This document shows positions 1 to 10,700 of a stretch of DNA of 64,000 bases, piece by piece. The notes beneath the pieces are model-generated. The model was given only the letters and a program-made list of their open reading frames with translations, was not told where the DNA came from and did no database searches. Position numbers and translations under genes: made by a program. The stretch's first letter is position 1. The number at the start of each line of letters is the position of its first letter. Origin of the DNA: Misgurnus anguillicaudatus. Its lineage: Eukaryota; Chordata; Actinopteri; Cypriniformes; Cobitidae. The DNA is taken from positions 8,174,001-8,238,000 of the forward strand of contig NC_073359.2 in NCBI RefSeq assembly GCF_027580225.2. The letters run 5' to 3'.

Positions 1-205
1 GCAAACGAACGTTTCCACCTTTCAATTGTTTGCCGCCGAACCGCATCATAGCTCATTAGTACCTTTCAGCTGATTTCAACTCTCCTTGACACTCACGCCG
101 TACATGACGCGCCACTGCCCGATGGAGCTCGCCGCCGGCTTTCATTGAAAATAAATAACTTCCGGACACTTTGGCGCTCTCGCCAGTGGCGGTACGAAAG
201 CACAG
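1..205. mobile_element. Harbinger-like MITE, left end cut by window
   Basis: The sequence is homologous to the complete MITE at 4027-4344, including its right terminal repeat ending in gcacag, followed by TTA at 206-208. The matching place in copy B (37867-37869) has a single TTA and none of this sequence, which fits an insertion with a TTA target duplication after the segmental duplication. Confidence 0.7.
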
Positions 206-568
206 TTAGAGTAAATCAGCTTATTTTTGTCCACAATCAATTGCCTTGAGTAAAAAATTAACAAATAAATAACTGAGTAAACTATCGCCTGCCACCCAAT
301 ACTATTGTGTATCGGCGATCTCACAGGCTGACGATTGGACGAGCTGACAAAGGGGCATATCGGCCAACATTAAACGGAGAAAGAACTCCCTTTAATGCTA
401 TACGCATACAATAATTTGCACAATAATGGTATTGTTTATGTTTTTGCTTTGTTCACATTAAGTGTTAAAATATTATATGCTGATTTGAGGTTTTGACAAA
501 TCATTCCCTGGACTTCAAGAAACAAAGTTAACACGGAAGGTCTCCATTAAATTCTTTATGCTCCCACA

Positions 569-660
569 GCAAACTGAAAGACCTCTAAATGGGGCAGTGG
601 AGCTTGGACTGCTTCAGGCAGGACCTGATATCATTGCCAGAACATTCTGGTCACAAAGAG
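569..660 (+). pseudogene. Exon-like relic of unrecognised gene (copy A)
   Basis: A segment between a good acceptor (ctcccacag) and a good donor (gtacct) reads QTERPLNGAVELG, then LLQAGPDIIARTFWSQR. The same segment occurs at about 38269-38358. The next exon-like block (752-832, ILKEEHHKLKQLAGG) also has splice-like borders but joins to the first in a frame that meets a stop, in both copies. I do not recognise the protein. The reading is either a decayed gene or an exon whose partners lie elsewhere. Confidence 0.35.
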
Positions 661-835
661 GTACCTAGCTGTGCAAATATGCACTTTCTTCACCGTTCTG
701 TTTAAGCTATTTTTCTGACCATCTTCATTCTTTCTCTTGATTTTTCATTCAGGTTGTCAGTATTATGATCCTTAAAGAGGAGCATCATAAATTGAAGCAA
801 CTAGCTGGTGGTTGGCTTTGCTATAAAGCTGCAGG

Positions 836-3465
836 TATGGGGATCTCTGATTGATAAGTTTTAGTTTTTATAATAAGGCCTTAATTAGCATTAAAATGTC
901 TTAAATCCGTGTATCAGAGGTCTTAAAATGTTGTCCAACCAACACCGCCAAGAAGATTGTAACGTTAACTGTTTTACATGTTCATTATGTGTCAGGCAGT
1001 ACCAACTAATGCACAAGTTTGCAGGTAGTTCGCTAAAGTGCGTGGACCGGGTAGAAGCAAATAGAGAAAAGTGTGAGTTTTAGCTATGGAGAAGTGCACA
1101 TTTAATGAAAACTGGTTACTTAACCCTGATTGTGCTCCGTGGTAAAGACCAGTGCCAACGACGAAGCAAATATTCTTTTTCTCTTTTAACAGCGGTTGTT
1201 ATCCAGCTTATAGGTGCATTAGCGCCCCCTCTGCTCCAGAGGATGGATCTGATAATAGGTCTACAACACTCTCCTTACTCCTGGTTTCATTCTCGATTAT
1301 TCAAATACATAAAGAGAACCACATTAACCCAAATACATACAAAAATGTATTCAAATAAAACGAAGCCTGTCCCGTTTGCACAAAGGTAATACTTTGCTGA
1401 TTAACAGTTCTGAATTAAAAGAGAATTAAACAAAGCTTTTAATAATTTGTTTAATCTATGTAGATATCTAAGTATTATATATTATATTATAATATATTAT
1501 AAGAATTTAATTGTGTGGTCTCTTACTTAAGCCCACTGCTCACGTATCCTCTGCATTAGACGCACCAATGTCTCATCAATTTAATTATTTCTTTTTAGCC
1601 ATAAAATATTTCACTGCCATTGTTTTGTCTGAAGATGCACACCAGTAATGTATTTTGTAAGTTATATTTAAAAAAAAAACAACTCCTTAAATGTCCTAAT
1701 TTAAATAAGACCTAGTCCTGGATTAATCTAAACTCTAGATGGGTAACTACACCTATATTTTAACATTGTCTCATCATTATTGTTATCGTAAATGCTTTTG
1801 CCCATTTAGCTCTATTTTTATTACCAAAAAATATCAGATTACTTGATCATCATCATTTATCATCACCCTAAAATGGTTAAAACATTTTAAAATAACGTGA
1901 TTTTAGTGAATTAAAATGCTATTTTTCTTCATATATTTTATAATTGGGGATTTCTTAAAACTTCGTATGACGTTTAAGGTGAAAAACTTGTAATATCAGC
2001 AAAGTGTAAAAATCTTCTATGATCTTTTTCTCGTGAACCCAATCTCGTTTCATCTTGCAGAGCAAGGGTCTTGTCACACCCCTAGAAAATACATCTTGTT
2101 CTTTGTCATGAAAAATATAAGGTTCTAAAAACGAATGTATGCATGCACACTGGACTAAAAGTCGACTTCATTGTCGTGAGATATGTCTTAAATTTAGTTC
2201 ATTATGGTCTTAAAAAAGGCTTTGAAAGGGGAATTCTATTAAAGAAAATATATCGCCTGGCAGTGAACTTACAGGTATTATTTATGCTATTATAGCAACA
2301 TTACACACTAACTAGGGTTAAAAAAATGGGTTAAGGAAGAACGTGACCTTTAATGTGTTTTCTCTGATCAGATTGCTATCTGATTTGTCTGTGTTGCTTC
2401 ACTGCTGATTCTTGCCATACATCCGTTGCCAAACTGCGCGCGGATACGTAGCCACGTCATCATTGTGTACAAACAGTAAAAGGGTCTATCTGCCTAGAAA
2501 ATCGCAACTTTTAATTTTCTGTCGGTCTTAGTACACGATGTAACTACAGAAGAGTCAAGTTTTAAATAGGAAAAATATCTAAGCTCTTTGGTTATATTTT
2601 TAGCGTGATGCTAATGGTCTAATCAGACTCAATGGATTATTCTTCGCTATGCTAAAAGTGGAACCACCAGACCTGGAGATCAGCTGAATGGATTCCAAAA
2701 CAGTAAAAATCAAATGTTTAACTTTAGGGGAGCTGGAAAATGAACATATTTTTTTTAAAAAGTGGAGTGTCCCTTTAATTCTGTTTACAAACTAATAGAC
2801 GTAAATTGGACTTTGTATTTATTAGGAATGATGGATATAGCATAGACTGCATGTTGCTTGCTTATTTTGTTCAAAAACATGATCAGTACCAGTCTACATG
2901 TCATAATAACAAGGAACTAATCTTCTAACCACAGCTCAACAGCTGTACTTACAACCACACAAGTTTGCGAAGCAGTTTGCAAATGTCCGCTGGAACGATG
3001 GTTTCTGGAAACACTTGAATGTTTAAACTATGCTGAAATGATGGAACTTACGACAGTAGTTGACTAATGATGCTTTTGGGAAACGCACCCCTGATCAGCT
3101 ACACAAGTTTTGACCAAGTTTTAGAAAATTTTGCCATAGAGTCTGAAAATGTATCCAGAAGTTTCTAAAGTTAAAGAATATCTTTCGGCACATTTTCCTG
3201 TTATAATTAGTTTTTTCTTTAGCAGGAAGAAAGTCAAGATGGAGACATCATTAATGTCAGTGAGGGGAAAAAAAAGAACAAACCCAACATGGTTTGTTAA
3301 AACAAAGCACTTGAAATATCAAAAAATGCTTTCATTATACACAATTGGAGTTTATTGGATTTGCCAATTACAGGAACTGTGTTTTGTTTGTGGAAGGCAT
3401 TGTCCTGAAGACATGATTGAAATCTATGCTTGTATCTGTGTGGATAAGTATGTTTAACATCAGTT
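836..3465. other. 2.6-kb segment present only in copy A, no gene seen
   Basis: Copy B runs straight from the equivalent of 835 to the equivalent of 3466 (junction near 38528). The segment has no terminal inverted repeats or clear target duplication at its ends, so a deletion in copy B is at least as likely as an insertion in copy A. It contains a reverse-oriented MITE at about 2478-2779. There is also a short splice-bounded open piece near 3221-3290 (EESQDGDIINVSEG) that may belong to the decayed gene around it. Confidence 0.6.
2478..2779 (-). mobile_element. MITE of the AAAGGGAYACTMCACT family, reverse
   Basis: The reverse complement starts ttaaagggacactccact and then matches the element in intron 5 of the kinase gene (11235 onward). 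The match runs through the stretch with the AGCATCG/ATGCTAA and GACCGACAG motifs. The copy is incomplete at its far end. Confidence 0.6.
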
Positions 3466-3721
3466 TACACATGCATGATTGACTTTTCTTTACATATGCA
3501 GTTGTACACTTCATTTGTTTATTTTAAAGTTGTTCTGGAGAAATGGAGATGTTTTCAGAGTGAAGAGAGGATGCTGTAGGTGGACCATCCAACAGGAGAG
3601 AAGGTGGGAAAAAAGCAATAAGAAAAACTTTGACAAATACAAGGTTAAGCAGATTATGAAAGATTATTTATTCAAACCAGTATCTTTAATTATATTTTGT
3701 TGCTTTACCTTAGATTGATTG

Positions 3722-3850
3722 AAGATTGCTAATCCGAAAGTGGATGCAGATGTGTTCAGAAAACGGCTACCAAGTGCTGAAGTGCAGGAACAACCCTTGC
3801 GTTTTATCTTGGATCTCAGGGAGAAACTGGAGGAGCAGATAAAGAGATGA
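3722..3850 (+). pseudogene. Terminal exon-like ORF of unrecognised gene (copy A)
   Basis: An open stretch of 42 codons ending in TGA reads KIANPKVDADVFRKRL, then EQPLRFILDLREKLEEQIKR. It is lysine- and glutamate-rich near its end and could form a helix. Copy B (38783-38914 region) keeps the frame with three amino-acid changes. Upstream exon-like sequence (about 3529-3630, VLEKWRCFQSEER) contains an in-frame stop in both copies. Given how recent the duplication is, conservation alone is not evidence of function. No family assigned. Confidence 0.35.
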
Positions 3851-4026
3851 TATCTTACTCTGAGCAATCAAATGTCACTTGGTCTCGGCCATTTTCCTGT
3901 ATTCTGAGAGGTAGGCCCTAATATTTTTACACTAGTTGTGGTCATTATAGTATACTGAAAACATACAACTAAATATACAAATGCATAGTGTTATCTGCCA
4001 TATTTAATCCCTGTAATCATCTCTTA

Positions 4027-4344
4027 CTGTATGTTCACACCACCTCTGGCGAGAGCGTCAAAAAAACACTCTGGCTGGCCTGTCAACAACGATAAAGACA
4101 AAGTGTAGAGGACGCTCTGATGATCGAATGCATTCTCTGAAATCATCTCAAGCGGGGGTTTCCACCTTCTGGTTGGTTGCCGCCGAACTGCGTTATAGCT
4201 TCTTACCATAAAGTTGAGCTGTTTTAAGCTCTCCCCAATGCTCACACCGTCCAAGACGCGCCACTGCTCTCCACCGGCTATCATTGAAAATGAAAGACTT
4301 CCAACCATTTTTAAGCTCTCGCAGGCAGCGGTGTGAACGCACAG
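4027..4344. mobile_element. Harbinger-like MITE (318 bp)
   Basis: Imperfect terminal inverted repeats ctgtatgttcacacc / ggtgtgaacgcacag are flanked by the 3-bp direct repeat TTA (4024-4026 and 4345-4347). The 3-bp TWA target duplication is typical of the PIF/Harbinger superfamily. The same insertion is in copy B, so it predates the segmental duplication. It contains no ORF of its own; the apparent antisense ORFs here are chance. Confidence 0.8.
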
Positions 4345-5056
4345 TTAAGGTTTTAAAGCAATGTATAAGCTTGTTTGCTTCAAAATAATCTAAAATTCTC
4401 ATTAAAAATCTCTCTTCTTCTGTTAATTCATTTGAAATCATTTTGCACTTAAGCCTCTGATATATTTGATTCTGTCCAATCAATAATTTTTGGGTGAACT
4501 AACCCTTTACTGTTATGTTAAACAGGTGATGCTGCCCCAGATGAAGGGATGAGCCGTCACATTCTTAGTACTCCAATCATTTAACTGAGAAATGGCTTCA
4601 GCATAATCTTTGGTAAGATGTGTTGAATAATTGATTTGAGTGACTTTGTATGTTAACTGGGCCACAAATAGATAGGAAATCAATATGAATGTTTTGCTGT
4701 AGAAAAAAAATACTATGACCAGGCACAGCTGTGCTCGGCATAGACGTCTCTGTGTATGCGGTTAACCACATTAATAATTGAGATGCCATTCGTGTCGCAA
4801 TGGTTACAAACTCGCATTTACTGCTGCCAGCTTATAGATGACAAATGAGAGCTTTCCCTTCTCTCTCACATGTACAGGTGCGCTGTTCCTTAAGATGCGT
4901 GCGTCACATGCAGACCTATCAAACCTGTACATTGACTAAACAAAAGGCTTTCCCATTTGCACAAAAGGAAATCATTTGGCGATACATTCTAGCAATTCTA
5001 AATTAAAATAAACAAAGCTTTTAATAAGTTTTATACTCTGTCTTTGTAAATATATA

Positions 5057-5125
5057 CCAGCTAAACCAGCATAGACCAGCATAATTCACATGCTGGCTTG
5101 ATGCTGTTTTTTCAGCAGGGAATAT
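5057..5125. repeat. Stem-loop repeat (ACCAGC/GCTGG)
   Basis: Short interspersed inverted repeat: accagctaaaccagcatag, then tgctggcttgatgctg and a tail ending cagcaggg. This type of hairpin is scattered through cyprinid genomes. The equivalent in copy B is at about 40107-40170. Confidence 0.5.
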
Positions 5126-5174
5126 GCTAAAAGTTGTGTCCTTTAAGACATGGGGTTGTCTTTGTACTGTACAC

Positions 5175-5414
5175 CAGTGGTCCTCAAACTGGGGGCCCTA
5201 GGTGGTGACACATAAATTTATCATACATTCTTTGTAATTACACCTCAGAAAAATAAGACTATTAACCAACAGCAATATATTTTATAATTTAATATGTTTT
5301 TTATTCAAATTTTAAGTTTTACAAAGTTTTATGTCTTAAATTTTCTTTGGGGGCCATGAAGGGATGCACCGTACACAAGGGGGGCCGTATGCCGAAAATG
5401 TTTGAGGAGCACTG
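5175..5414. mobile_element. Nonautonomous hAT element (240 bp)
   Basis: Termini cagtggtcctcaaact and ...gtttgaggagcactg form inverted repeats of the hAT CAGTGGTTCTCAAACT type. The element is flanked by a perfect 8-bp direct repeat CTGTACAC (5167-5174, 5415-5422). It is shared with copy B and so older than the duplication. Confidence 0.88.
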
Positions 5415-5422
5415 CTGTACAC

Positions 5423-5720
5423 ATCTGTACAGATTTCACAGTGAGGAGAGTGAATTGCAATCTTTTACATTTGTAATTAATTTTATCCTAATACAGAATA
5501 CTTTATTCAACACCTTAATTTCCACTTAAAAGAGTAAAACTGTACAATGTGTTTTTAAAGGATGTGATTATAAAACACACGTAGCAATGATGGCAAAATA
5601 ATGATGGCCGTAGCTTGACATTTGACTTTGGGGGCCAGACTGGTCTATCATTTTTATCACAAACTAGATCATTAAAATGAATAAAAAATATAGCACCTGG
5701 GATATGAGTTGAAATAATGA
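5423..5720 (+). repeat. Dispersed repeat also found inverted in 3' region
   Basis: The stretch beginning after the hAT (ACATCTGTACAGATTTCACAG and onward) reappears in reverse complement at about 26280-26480 and 61670-61830, and partially at 18560-18680 and 55850-55950. No ORF is conserved. The family is not identified. Confidence 0.5.
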
Positions 5721-5995
5721 CTGATGTGATGATATCTACTGACCCACTTCAGAACCAAGGTACAAATCGGAAATGTAAAAATGATACATTATTACAATTG
5801 CTAAACATAAATATTTTTTTCTTTACCACAGAAACTCTGTCTCACCACCTATGCCCAGGAAGCAACCCGGTATCATGAGAAATCGAGTCCCCACCAGAAA
5901 GGGATTTTTTGGGGATGGCTGCACCTCACAACTCTTCACTGACCACTGCCTGCGTTTATGCATCATCTAGTCAACAGAAAGTTTTAAGCACAATG

Positions 5996-6233
5996 AGGTG
6001 GTTTTCCAGACAGGGATTAGTTTACGCCAGGACTAGGCCTCAGTTTAATTAGGAAATATAATTCGTTTTTCAAACATGCCTTACTGAAAACATTACTTTT
6101 GTTCATTTTAAGGCAAAACAAAAGAGCACTGATGTATTTTAAGATTTGTCAGTGCAAGTTGTTTTCAGTTTGGACAGCTTTTACATTTATTTTAGTCAAG
6201 GACTAGTCTGATCCCTGTCCGGGAAACTGCCCC
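5996..6233. mobile_element. MITE with GG-GTTT-CC-GACAGGGAT ends
   Basis: The left end ggtggttttccagacaggg and the right end ccctgtccgggaaactgcc are inverted repeats about 238 bp apart. Copy B has the same element at about 41062-41298. Target duplication not certain. Confidence 0.6.
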
Positions 6234-6234
6234 A

Positions 6235-7490
6235 ATATGTTTAAAAAAATACAGCTGAATACTTAGCAATACATTTAACTGCCATATGTTTCAGATTGTT
6301 TAGCCAGAGGAAACAGTGTATTCACAGTTTTTGTCTTCACTTGTCATGGTTGCATGTGGCTAGCTTACTGATTATGTGAAGACTCAAGCATTTTAACATA
6401 ACACACATAAATTTGAACTAACTGTTGAAACATTGGAGACAATTCAGACATTACAGTGTGTTTTCCTGTAAAAACACTTTAAAATATTATGCATTCTAAA
6501 AAGCTCAAATGTCTTACAGTGAAAATGTTTATAAAGCTTTGAATTTTGTGTGAATAATGTAATGTTAGTTATGATGTTACTTTATATGCTCTGTAAAAGT
6601 AAGCAATATTACTGTATGTCATAATTTGTGTAATTACACACCATGTAAGTGTATTGCATGATGTTGATTACAGTGTGTATAAACAATATGCTTGAAACAT
6701 TATTGACCTCTTATTGAACTTTAGAATTGTAATGTAATGTAATAGTAACATTAAATGAACTATTCTTAATGAAGAATAAACCATATTGAAGATAAGGATT
6801 GTTGTAAATTCAGATTGAAGAAATGTATTAACTTTACACAATACAAAGGTGGAAGGGTACAGTATGGACACTGATATTTTTTACTGAGATATACAACTGA
6901 TGACTTATTTTTATTATTTTTATCCGATGTAATGTTATTGTACAGTGAGTGCAACTGGTGTTAATTTTAAACTAGCTTACGCCATAGCATTGACATACAA
7001 TGAAAAGGAAAGAAGAAGGAAAATAAATAAAGAAAAAAATATATATAATTCTTTAAGTATAAAAGAAGGCTGCATACTCCAGAGGTCGCATTTCTAGGCT
7101 GCATACGTCATCAAGAGTGTCTTATTTGAGAATATGACTAATTATAAAGGTTACAATTATTTTTAGTTAAGTGTAAATTGTTGGTATAGGATTATGACTT
7201 GCGAATGTAATGCTCAGTTAAATAAACCAGGCCTGATGACGTATGCAGCCTGCATGTGACCTACTTGCCGATTGGTTAAAAGTAAGCCTTCTGACTGAAT
7301 GACGGGGCAATCGACACATAACACAATTAAAAGAAATATACTGATTAACAAATATACGAATTGCGGGTTTAACACTTGAGGGCTTAAAAACTGGAAGGAT
7401 TTTAATCCACGTGAACTGGGAACATCACGTGCTGGTCGCACGTGCAGGAGGTAAGTCCAGTATCGGCGGGAAATCCCCACTGTACATTCT
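6235..7490. other. Upstream intergenic stretch, no gene seen
   Basis: AT-rich sequence upstream of the kinase promoter with no credible ORF. The copy B equivalent (41299-42690) carries about 140 additional bases near 42031-42167, but it is not clear which copy changed. Confidence 0.5.
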
Positions 7491-7513
7491 GTAATTAATG
7501 CGAATAGAATGTT

Positions 7514-7574
7514 TGACGTCACAATGAGAACAGAGCGAATGGAATGTTTGACGTCACAATCAGAACATATAAAA
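7514..7574 (+). promoter_or_regulatory. Promoter of kinase gene A: two CREs and TATA box
   Basis: Two full palindromic TGACGTCA cAMP-response (CREB/ATF) sites lie at 7514-7521 and 7549-7556, inside a 35-bp direct repeat (GAATGTTTGACGTCACAAT). A TATAAAA box follows at 7568-7574. The initiator ATG at 7722 is about 150 bp further on, which fits a transcription start near 7600 and a 5' UTR of roughly 120 bases. Copy B preserves every element. Confidence 0.8.
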
Positions 7575-7721
7575 CGACGCGCTCTGGAAAATTCTCTTTA
7601 GATCATTGATTTCCTTGAGCGAAAGCAAAGCTAATCCTTGACAGCTATTACAGACTTTCAGTCCGTGCGCAACAAGTCAATAACACTGTTACAGACTGTT
7701 GTGAATTAGACTGAGGTAGAA

Positions 7722-10700
7722 ATGCCTAAATCAAACGATCAGCTCAAAAGCGGCGTCTCCCTTCCGGGAGCCGTAATGGAAGATGAGTGGATGCCACCAG
7801 GTCAGTTAATCACAACATTTGGAAATATTGAACTCATTAACCGTTTAAACCTTTGACACATAAGTTATCTGTGACTCGGACAGCGTCCGAAAACAAGCGG
7901 AGACAACACAATTTTTCGTCAGGGAGATATGCTCGCTGCTAGGCGGATTTCACTCACGAATTTAATTGCTCAAACTTTTTTATAAACTCAACTATATTAT
8001 TACATATGACAACCAAACCAACACATAAGTACTACAATGAAAGTTTCCATGGCTATGAGAACATATAAATCAATAGCACCGGATTTAAAGTGATAGCGCC
8101 TCTTTTTGGTCCGTTAAATGATTATTAGCACAGAGTACGAACCCCATACCAGCTTGATTTTACTGATGGATGTATACTTTTATATTATGTATAGTGTTAA
8201 ATACTCTTGAAATTGATTGGCTGAGAGCCGTGCGATTTTCCTCCTCAGAGCCTTTTACATTAAGAGAGTTACATTGAAGTACATTGAGTTAGAGGCAAAG
8301 AGCTGTGATTTTTTTAATTAATTTATTAAAATACAATATTTATGTGTCACACCAATATATGTAGGTAGTATTTTATGCAAGTCTATCAACAATGTTTTTT
8401 AAAAATAAAATTCACTATTATGGGAAGATGGTCAGGTGCCTTGTTAAAGGTGCAGTGTGTAATTTTAGAAGGATCTCTTCACAAAAATGCAAAATAATAT
8501 GCAAAACTATATTATCAGTGGTGTATAAAGACCTTTCATAATGAACCATTATGTGTTTATTACCTTAAAATGAGATGTTTTATCTACATATACCGAGGGT
8601 CCCCTTACATGAAAGTCGGCATTTTGTGGTGCCATATTTCTACAGAAGCCATTAATGGACAAACTTTTTTTTACTAAGTTGTCTCCAATGACATGTTTGT
8701 CCGGTGGCGGCTACTGTAGCTTTTTTATGTGATTAAAAAATGAGGGGTAAACAGTGTACTGAGCCGTTGGTTGCTATTCACCAGCACTTCACCACTAGAT
8801 GCCGCTAAAATTTACACACTGCACCTTTAACATGTTTTACGCCGCCTCAACAACTTTAAAGATGCTATGAATCTGCTGTTTTATTGTTTTATACTGTTGT
8901 CTGAGGTCTACATATGACGTTTGTGTGGTTTTTACATTCAAAAACATCAAAGGCAATGAGAAATGCTCTGTTTTGATGAGCGGGCCACATTGAAGACCTG
9001 GACGTAAACGCCCACTGCCAAAGCTTGTTTTGTGGTCCAGGGTTTACACTACATAGTAAAATATGTTAGATTTTGGAGAAGTTTAAAAAGTGTGCTTGAT
9101 TTTTTTGTCTGTCCAGCTGTTAGACAGAATACAATTCTGTCTGCCTCAGCTCGTGGGCTTGTGACCAGCAGCGGTCCAGGTGGTGCTCAACGGAGGTTGA
9201 ACATCCCTGCAGCTGGTCATATGAGGTTCACTCTTCCAGGAGCTGTGGAGGATGATGAGGAGTGTAGCCCGACAGGTCAGTCACACTTTTATGATGAGAC
9301 CTCAAAAATATACATATGTAATAATATATATTATACGTTTTGAAACACACATTCTATATATTTTTTCACATTAAGAGTAAACTCAGTAAATGTTTGGAAT
9401 TGGAACACAATGTAACAGTAGCATACTGTATATATAACAACCTGATCTCACGAATTTCCGTGGCATAGTCACGGAATTTTGTGTTAATTTTCCGTGGCAT
9501 TCTCACGAATCTCCGCATTTTTCCGTGGCCCTGCTACGGACTGTCTTTTTCCGTGGCATTCTCACGGATTGGTTACTCAACTGTTTTTTTCCTATTTTCT
9601 TACCATTTTCGCTTCGGTTTAGGGTTAGATTTACATGAAATGACATCCCTACCAAAACCCAACTCTAACCCCAATGCCAGGTGACAATTGTTTAAAGTTT
9701 AGAAAATATAAAAGAATAAATCAGAAAAAATAGTATAAACCAATAGTTAAATTCACATACTAATGCAAACACCAAATCTAACCCTAAACCGAAGCGAAAA
9801 TGGTTTGAAAATAGGAAAAAGCAGTTGAGTAACCAACTGAGAATGCCACGGAAAAAGACAGTCCGTAGCAGGGCCACGGAAAAATGCGGAGATCCGTGAG
9901 AATGCCACGGAAAAATGAGCACAAAATTCCGTGACTATCCTACGGAACTTTGTGAGATCATGTTGATATATAATGATTGGCAAAAACCCACAATAACTAT
10001 ACAGTAAAATATTTAGATTTTATAGAAGTTTATAAAGTGTTCTTCATTTCCTGTCTGTACAGCTGTTAGACAGAATACCATCCTGTCTGCGTCAGCTTGT
10101 GGGCTTGTGACCGGCAGCAGTGTAGGTGATGCTCAACGGAGGTTGAACATCTCTACACCTGCAGCTGGTCACATGAGGTGGGCCCTTCCTGGGGCCGTAG
10201 AGGAGGACGAGTGTAGAGGAGCAGGTCAGTGAGTCATCATAACGACGCCTCGGATATAATGAAACAAAAATAAACACATTCACTGATGTACTGTAGATCA
10301 GTGCTTCCCAATCCTGGTCTTTGAGGACCCCCCTCCCAAAAAGTTTTAGATGTCTCCTTATTTAAAACAACTGATTCAACTTATCAGCCTCCTTTCAAAA
10401 TTGTAAACATGTCTCCCTAACAAGCTGATGAGTTAAGTGAGGGTGGGTTAAATAAGGAGACATCTAAAACATTCTGGGAGGGGTCCACAGGGACCAGGAT
10501 TGGGAAACACTGCTGTAGATAGTAAAGTACACAGTTTAACAAATTAATGATAATACAATTAATGTATAAAATATAATTTTTGAATATATATATATATTCA
10601 CTTACACATGTTACAAAAATTGTTTTTGTTATAATTATTATTACAGTTAATATTATTAAAATGTTTTTCAAAATACCACAATAAAGTATAAAGCTAATCA

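Noticed and set aside
9032..9343. Methionine-initiated ORFs over exons 2, 4 and 5 as separate small genes
   Set aside because: The ATGs lie in introns upstream of clear acceptors, and the reading continues into introns. The exon model with phase 1-1 junctions explains them fully.
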